DNA of 64,000 nucleotides from Bacillota bacterium (GTDB taxonomy: Bacteria; Bacillota; Clostridia; Acetivibrionales; DTU013), in contig JAEZCA010000016.1 of NCBI GenBank assembly GCA_023412665.1, positions 6,940 to 70,939 of the forward strand, in the 5' to 3' direction. Shown here in pieces: positions 60,301 through 64,000 of the stretch. A program made the position numbers and the translations under genes. The notes under the pieces were generated by a model. It ran no database searches, had not been told where the DNA came from, and saw only the letters and a program-made list of their open reading frames with translations. The first letter of the stretch is position 1. Each line of letters opens with the position of its first letter.

Positions 60301-61099
60301 GATCATATCTCTTGGGGTCGAAGAAAAGGCTGTTCAAAAGCGTGGTAGCGCTTTCTACCGTCGGCGGTTCTCCCGGTCTCAGCCTTTTGTATATTTCAAT
60401 AAGGCCTTCGTCCTGGGTCTTGGCATTATCCTTCTGTATGGTGGCCATTATTCTCTCGTCATCACCGAGCAATTCAGTGATCTGCAGATCCGTGCCATAT
60501 CCCAGCGCACGCAGAAGAACAGTTATCGGCAGCTTTCTGGTCCTGTCTATCCTTACGGACATCACATCGTTTGAATCGGTTTCATATTCCAGCCAGGCTC
60601 CGCGGTTTGGGATAACGGTAGCGGAAAAAAGCTGCTTGCCTGTTTTGTCAAGCTTCTTTGAATAATACATTCCGGGGGATCTGACAAGCTGGCTGACAAT
60701 GACTCTTTCAGCGCCATTGATGACAAATGTGCCATTTTCGGTCATCAGCGGGAAATCACCCATGAATATTTCCTGTTCCTTCACTTCGCCTGTTTCTTTA
60801 TTGATAAGTCTGACCTTGACCTTTAAAGGGGCTGAATATGTAGTGTCCCTCTCCTTGCACTCCTCAACGCTGTACTTGGGATTGTCATCCTCCAGCTTGT
60901 AATTGGGAAACTCCAGAATCAGGTTGCCGGTGTAATCCTGTATGGGAGAGACGTCCCTGAATACCTCGCGAAGCCCTTCTTCCAAAAACCACTTGTAAGA
61001 GTTCTTCTGCACCTCGATAAGATTCGGCATATCCAGAACTTCATCGATTCTGGAATAGCTCATCCTGGTATTCCGGCCCAGTTGTACGGGATGTACCAT
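57359..61099 (-). CDS. rpoB: RNA polymerase beta subunit
   Basis: A 1246-aa subunit starting [22 protein letters not shown]. The rifampicin pocket reads [20 protein letters not shown], the susceptible sequence. Other conserved blocks: [45 protein letters not shown], and [24 protein letters not shown]. The C-terminus is followed by an acidic tail (about 70 residues rich in Asp and Glu) longer than in most bacteria. Confidence 0.98.
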   Translation of the reverse strand: [1246 protein letters not shown]

Positions 61100-61469
61100 T
61101 AATAATCACCTCATAAATTATGACTTTTAAAATGAACAACTCCACATGAAAAGCTTGCATTCATGCAATAAAACCGGACCACCGGCCGTATCCGCGGGAC
61201 ACGCCGGTGTATATTCAAAGCTTTTAGTAGTATTATTAAAAGCTTTTGGGGCTAATCCACAAGGCAATTTCAAAATGCTGCCGATAAATGCTGTACCCAC
61301 TTTTTTCGGTTTCATTCGTCAAATTGCCTAAAACCATTAAATAATTATTAACAATTCTTGTCTAATTTATTCTCCTGTGTTATAATGCATTTGTTAATCA
61401 TTTTGTCAGTCGGCACTAGGCCTATTTCCTAAAAAAATGTACATGTCTGGAATTATAACGCAGTTTATA
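61100..61469 (-). other. Structured 5' leader of rpoB
   Basis: About 370 bases from the promoter to the rpoB start without a gene. It contains several strong hairpins: 61181-61208 (ACCGGC/GCCGGT arms extended by a further six-base stem past a one-base bulge), 61217-61246 (AAAGCTTTTA/TAAAAGCTTT), and TTGCAT/ATGCAA at 61155-61168. None is a recognised riboswitch; possible attenuation or feedback control of polymerase synthesis. Confidence 0.4.
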
Positions 61470-61498
61470 ATTCTAACATACTGTTGTCAACATGTCAA
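61470..61498 (-). promoter_or_regulatory. SigmaA-type promoter of rpoBC
   Basis: On the minus strand TTGACA, 17 bases, TAGAAT. A second TTGACA lies eight bases further downstream, so a second overlapping promoter is possible. Confidence 0.7.
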
Positions 61499-61573
61499 CG
61501 GTTTTTTTGTTTTTACATATCGTCTGCGTATGGGTAACCATACGTCCATCATTGTAAAAAAGAGCACGACATA

Positions 61574-61606
61574 AAAAAAGCCTCGGTTTAAAACCGAAGC
61601 TTTTTT
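61574..61606. terminator. Terminator between rplL and rpoB
   Basis: A stem of AAAAAAGCCTCGGTTTT and its near-complement (one mismatch) with T runs on both sides. In other bacteria a partial terminator at this place sets the ratio of ribosomal protein to polymerase transcripts. Confidence 0.75.
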
Positions 61607-61620
61607 GATTTGCTGTTTGA

Positions 61621-62004
61621 TTACTTGATTTCGACTGAAGCGCCAACTTCTTTGAACTTTGCTTCGATTGAAGCAGCTTCATCCTTGGAAACGTTCTCTT
61701 TAAGGGTCTTAGGAGCTCCGTCAACGAGGTCCTTAGCTTCTTTCAGGCCGAGACCTGTGAGTTCTCTAACAACCTTGATAACCTTGATCTTTTCTGCGCC
61801 AACGTCTTTGAGTATTACGTTGAACTCAGTCTTCTCTTCAACTACAGGAGCTGCTGCGCCTGCTGCAGGAGCTGCTGCTACTGCTACGGGAGCTGCTGCT
61901 GATACGCCGAATTCTTCCTCAAGAGCTTTTACGAGCTCGGAGAGTTCCAATACTGTCAATGCCTTTACTTCTTCAATCAGATTTAATACTTTATCACTAG
62001 CCAT
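61621..62004 (-). CDS. rplL: 50S ribosomal protein L7/L12
   Basis: A 127-aa stalk protein: N-terminal dimerisation domain (IEEVKALTVLELSELVKALEEEFGVS), an Ala/Pro hinge, and the factor-binding C-terminal domain (EFNVILKDVGAEKIKVIKVVRELTGLGLKEAKDLVDGAPK). GGAGG precedes the ATG. Confidence 0.98.
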   Translation of the reverse strand: MASDKVLNLIEEVKALTVLELSELVKALEEEFGVSAAAPVAVAAAPAAGAAAPVVEEKTEFNVILKDVGAEKIKVIKVVRELTGLGLKEAKDLVDGAPKTLKENVSKDEAASIEAKFKEVGASVEIK

Positions 62005-62053
62005 TTTAGAATACCTCCATAATTTTTGTTTTAAATTTGTTTAAAATATTACA

Positions 62054-62587
62054 TTAAGCATTTGCTTTCTGTTCTGCTATCGCATTGAGTGCGACTACCA
62101 GGCCTCTGATATTTCCGTTGAGTACATTCACGAAACCGGATATCGGAGCATTTAAGCCACCAAGTACCCTCGCGATAAGTACTTCTCTTGACGGCAGTTC
62201 AGCAAGGGACTTGATTCCATTAACATCAATTATCCTGCCTTCTACAACGCCTGCCTTAAGTTCCAGCTTATCGTACTTCTTAGCATATTCACTCAGGATC
62301 TTCGCGGGAGCGACGGGATCACTGTCACTTGAAGCCATTGCAGTAGGTCCGTTAAAATAAGTGTCCAGTCCGTCAAGTCCATTTTCCTTTGCTGCAAATC
62401 TGGCCAATGTATTCTTTACGACTTTATACTCAACGCCAGCCTTCCTCAATGCGCTTCTCAGTTCGGTGTCCTGTTCCACGGTCAATCCCCTGTAATCAGC
62501 AAAAACCATAGCCTTGGCTGCTTTCATCTTTCCGCTGATACCTTCAACGACTTCCCGTTTCTGATTTAAGGTGTTTTCCTTTGGCAA
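62054..62587 (-). CDS. rplJ: 50S ribosomal protein L10
   Basis: A 177-aa stalk base protein. It starts at the TTG at 62587, which has AAGGAGGTGGATGA before it; an upstream in-frame ATG would read through the L10 leader hairpins and is wrong. Sequence: NQKREVVEGISGKMKAAKAMVFADYRGLTVEQDTELR, then YKVVKNTLARFA, and a C-terminal L7/L12-binding helix (NVLNGNIRGLVVALNAIAEQ). Confidence 0.96.
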   Translation of the reverse strand: MPKENTLNQKREVVEGISGKMKAAKAMVFADYRGLTVEQDTELRSALRKAGVEYKVVKNTLARFAAKENGLDGLDTYFNGPTAMASSDSDPVAPAKILSEYAKKYDKLELKAGVVEGRIIDVNGIKSLAELPSREVLIARVLGGLNAPISGFVNVLNGNIRGLVVALNAIAEQKANA

Positions 62588-62599
62588 ATCATCCACCTC

Positions 62600-62752
62600 C
62601 TTGTTTAAAATAATAAACCCTTGTATATCCGCATACTGCAGACACACAAGGGCTAAGCACATTTTCATCCCGGGACGACATCCCGGTTTTATTGACGCTT
62701 ACCTCGGCAGGCCGGCTATTGCCAGTTACGCTCTTGCACCTGCTGTCTGCGG
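62600..62752 (-). ncRNA. L10 ribosomal leader
   Basis: The mRNA leader of rplJL that binds the L10-L12 complex. Conserved parts on the minus strand: CCGCAGACAGCAGGTGC (62736-62752) pairing region, CCTGCCGAGGT (62701-62711), then a CCGGGATG hairpin and the CCCTTGT...ACAAGGG stem just before the ribosome binding site, which can sequester or expose it. Confidence 0.8.
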
Positions 62753-62785
62753 TATGTGACATATTCAAATTTCAACAACTTGTAT

Positions 62786-62814
62786 ATATTACTACATAAT
62801 TAGCCGTTTGTAAA
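62786..62814 (-). promoter_or_regulatory. Promoter of rplJL
   Basis: On the minus strand TTTACA, 17 bases, TAATAT, ahead of the L10 leader. It makes rplJL a separate unit from rplKA. Confidence 0.55.
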
Positions 62815-62829
62815 GCTTTAATTTATACC

Positions 62830-63525
62830 TTAGTCAGTAACTCTGACAGGGTTTACCTTTATGCCTGGTCCCATCGTCGATGAAACTACAACACTCTTGA
62901 GGTACTGACCTTTTGCAGCTACCGGCTTTGCCTTGACAATGGCATCGAGCAGTGTACGGAAGTTGTCTCCAAGCTTCTCGTTATCAAACGATACCTTGCC
63001 GATAGGGCAGTGGATAATGTTTGTCTTATCCAGCCTGTACTCTATCTTACCTGCTTTGATATCAGCTATTGCCTTTGCAACGTCCATTGTAACGGTACCG
63101 GCCTTCGGGTTCGGCATAAGGCCCTTGGGTCCAAGGATCTTTCCGAGTCGTCCGACTACTCCCATCATGTCGGGTGTTGCAACAACAACATCAAAATCAA
63201 ACCAGTTTTCACCCTGTATCTTTGCAACAAGATCTTCCGCGCCTACAAAATCAGCGCCGCCCTGTTCCGCTTCCTTAGCCTTGTCGCCCTTTGCGAATAC
63301 AAGCACTCTTACAACCTTGCCTGTTCCATGCGGAAGTACTACCGCACCTCTGACCTGCTGATCTGCATGTCTTGAGTCAACACCGAGCTTGATATGGGCT
63401 TCGACTGTCTCATCAAACTTAGCCTTTGCAGTCTTCTTTACAAGATCCAGAGCCTGCGCCGGATCATAAAGAGTTGCTCTGTCGACCAGCTTGGCGCTTT
63501 CGATATATTTCTTTCCTCTCTTCAT
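62830..63525 (-). CDS. rplA: 50S ribosomal protein L1
   Basis: A 231-aa stalk protein that binds 23S rRNA and often represses its own operon (MKRGKKYIESAKLVDRATLY; VVLPHGTGKVVRVLVFAKG; ATPDMMGVVGRLGKILGPKGLMPNPKAGTVT; the closing MGPGIKVNP). GGGGAGGA precedes the ATG. Confidence 0.98.
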   Translation of the reverse strand: MKRGKKYIESAKLVDRATLYDPAQALDLVKKTAKAKFDETVEAHIKLGVDSRHADQQVRGAVVLPHGTGKVVRVLVFAKGDKAKEAEQGGADFVGAEDLVAKIQGENWFDFDVVVATPDMMGVVGRLGKILGPKGLMPNPKAGTVTMDVAKAIADIKAGKIEYRLDKTNIIHCPIGKVSFDNEKLGDNFRTLLDAIVKAKPVAAKGQYLKSVVVSSTMGPGIKVNPVRVTD

Positions 63526-63586
63526 TATAATCCTCCCCTTTGTGGTAAATTTTTCGGAAACTCAAGTTCCCTCCCACTTATTCCGG

Positions 63587-64000
63587 TCAATCTTCAACTA
63601 CGATACCCATGCTTCTGGCCGTACCGGCGATCATTCTTGCCGCCGAATCGACATTGGCTGCATTCAGGTCAGGCATTTTAAGCTCGGCGATCTTTCTTAC
63701 TTCCGCCATTGAGATCTTTGCTACCTTTTCCTTGTTCGGCTTACCTGAACCGCTTTCGATTTTGCATGCTTTCTTCAGAAGCACAGCTGCCGGAGGAGTC
63801 TTTGTAATAAAGGAAAACGATCTGTCAGCATAGACAGTTATGACGACAGGGATTATCAATCCCGCATCCTTCGCTGTTCTTTCATTGAACTCCTTGCAAA
63901 ATCCCATGATGTTAACACCATGCTGTCCTAAAGCTGGTCCAACCGGTGGAGCCGGAGTTGCCTTCCCCGCAGGAATCTGTAGCTTTACATAACCCGTAAT
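63587..64000 (-). CDS. rplK: 50S ribosomal protein L11, partial
   Basis: The gene runs off the right edge; only the first few codons are missing. Visible are ITGYVKLQIPAGKATPAPPV at the N-terminus, GPALGQHGVNIMGFCKEFNE and the C-terminal KMPDLNAANVDSAARMIAGTARSMGI. It binds the GTPase-associated centre of 23S rRNA. It lies about 60 bases upstream of rplA. Confidence 0.97.
   Translation of the reverse strand: MTGYVKLQIPAGKATPAPPVGPALGQHGVNIMGFCKEFNERTAKDAGLIIPVVITVYADRSFSFITKTPPAAVLLKKACKIESGSGKPNKEKVAKISMAEVRKIAELKMPDLNAANVDSAARMIAGTARSMGIVVED

Noticed and set aside
1..64000. CRISPR array, prophage or tRNA/rRNA genes
   Set aside because: No regularly spaced repeats, phage structural genes, or cloverleaf/rRNA sequences were seen on either strand.

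Overview
The window reads as a chromosome segment of an anaerobic, probably plant-fibre-degrading member of the Clostridia. The grounds are AGGAGG-type ribosome binding sites, TTGACA/TATAAT promoters, clostridial-type rpoB/rpoC starts, an L7Ae-like gene between rpoC and rpsL, MecA, an oxygen-detoxifying flavodiiron protein, an orphan PflA and a GH67 alpha-glucuronidase. Species cannot be fixed from sequence alone.

Region 1 (1-3.46 kb) is accessory DNA. It is a leftward series of short genes (116-aa unknown, GIY-YIG nuclease, 169-aa and 108-aa unknowns, Cys-containing 66-aa protein, D12 DNA adenine methylase, AbrB-like fragment) that ends exactly at the 3' end of rlmD/rumA, a known integration hotspot for integrative conjugative elements. 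I read it as one end of such an element, or a remnant.

Region 2 (3.4-13.9 kb) is core: rlmD, a large chemoreceptor, an M23 peptidase-bactofilin pair, a small basic membrane protein missed by length filters, an XRE regulator, a class A penicillin-binding protein and proB.

Region 3 (14.0-24.5 kb) is a sugar-acid island. It has a membrane-bound AraC regulator, a secreted solute-binding protein with an N-terminal Ig-like domain, a lipoprotein and two LplB/YtcP-type permeases, all transcribed leftward from a clear promoter. A UroD-fold protein, a cupin-AraC regulator and GH67 alpha-glucuronidase follow. The parts match an aldouronate (methylglucuronoxylo-oligosaccharide) uptake and debranching locus. 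The island separates proB from proA.

Region 4 (24.6-35.3 kb) holds proA, an unknown, pflA, an XRE-cupin regulator with a palindromic operator candidate, potABCD for polyamine uptake, an acyltransferase with a zinc ribbon, a GltS-like symporter and mecA.

Region 5 (35.3-47.1 kb) is leftward envelope, stress and signalling genes: a degenerate VanW-like protein, a PRC-barrel protein, a TPR-like membrane protein, a MASE3-SpoIIE phosphatase, lon, and a MoxR-DUF58-DUF4129-type operon.

Region 6 (47.2-64 kb) starts with a rightward flavodiiron protein. It is followed by the leftward ribosomal/RNA polymerase block rplK-rplA-rplJ-rplL-rpoB-rpoC-L7Ae-rpsL-rpsG-fusA-tuf, with an L10 leader, an rplL-rpoB terminator and an rpoB promoter with a structured leader. 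Related REP/MITE-like palindromes around GGGACAyTCCT lie on both sides of the L7Ae gene and after the flavodiiron gene.
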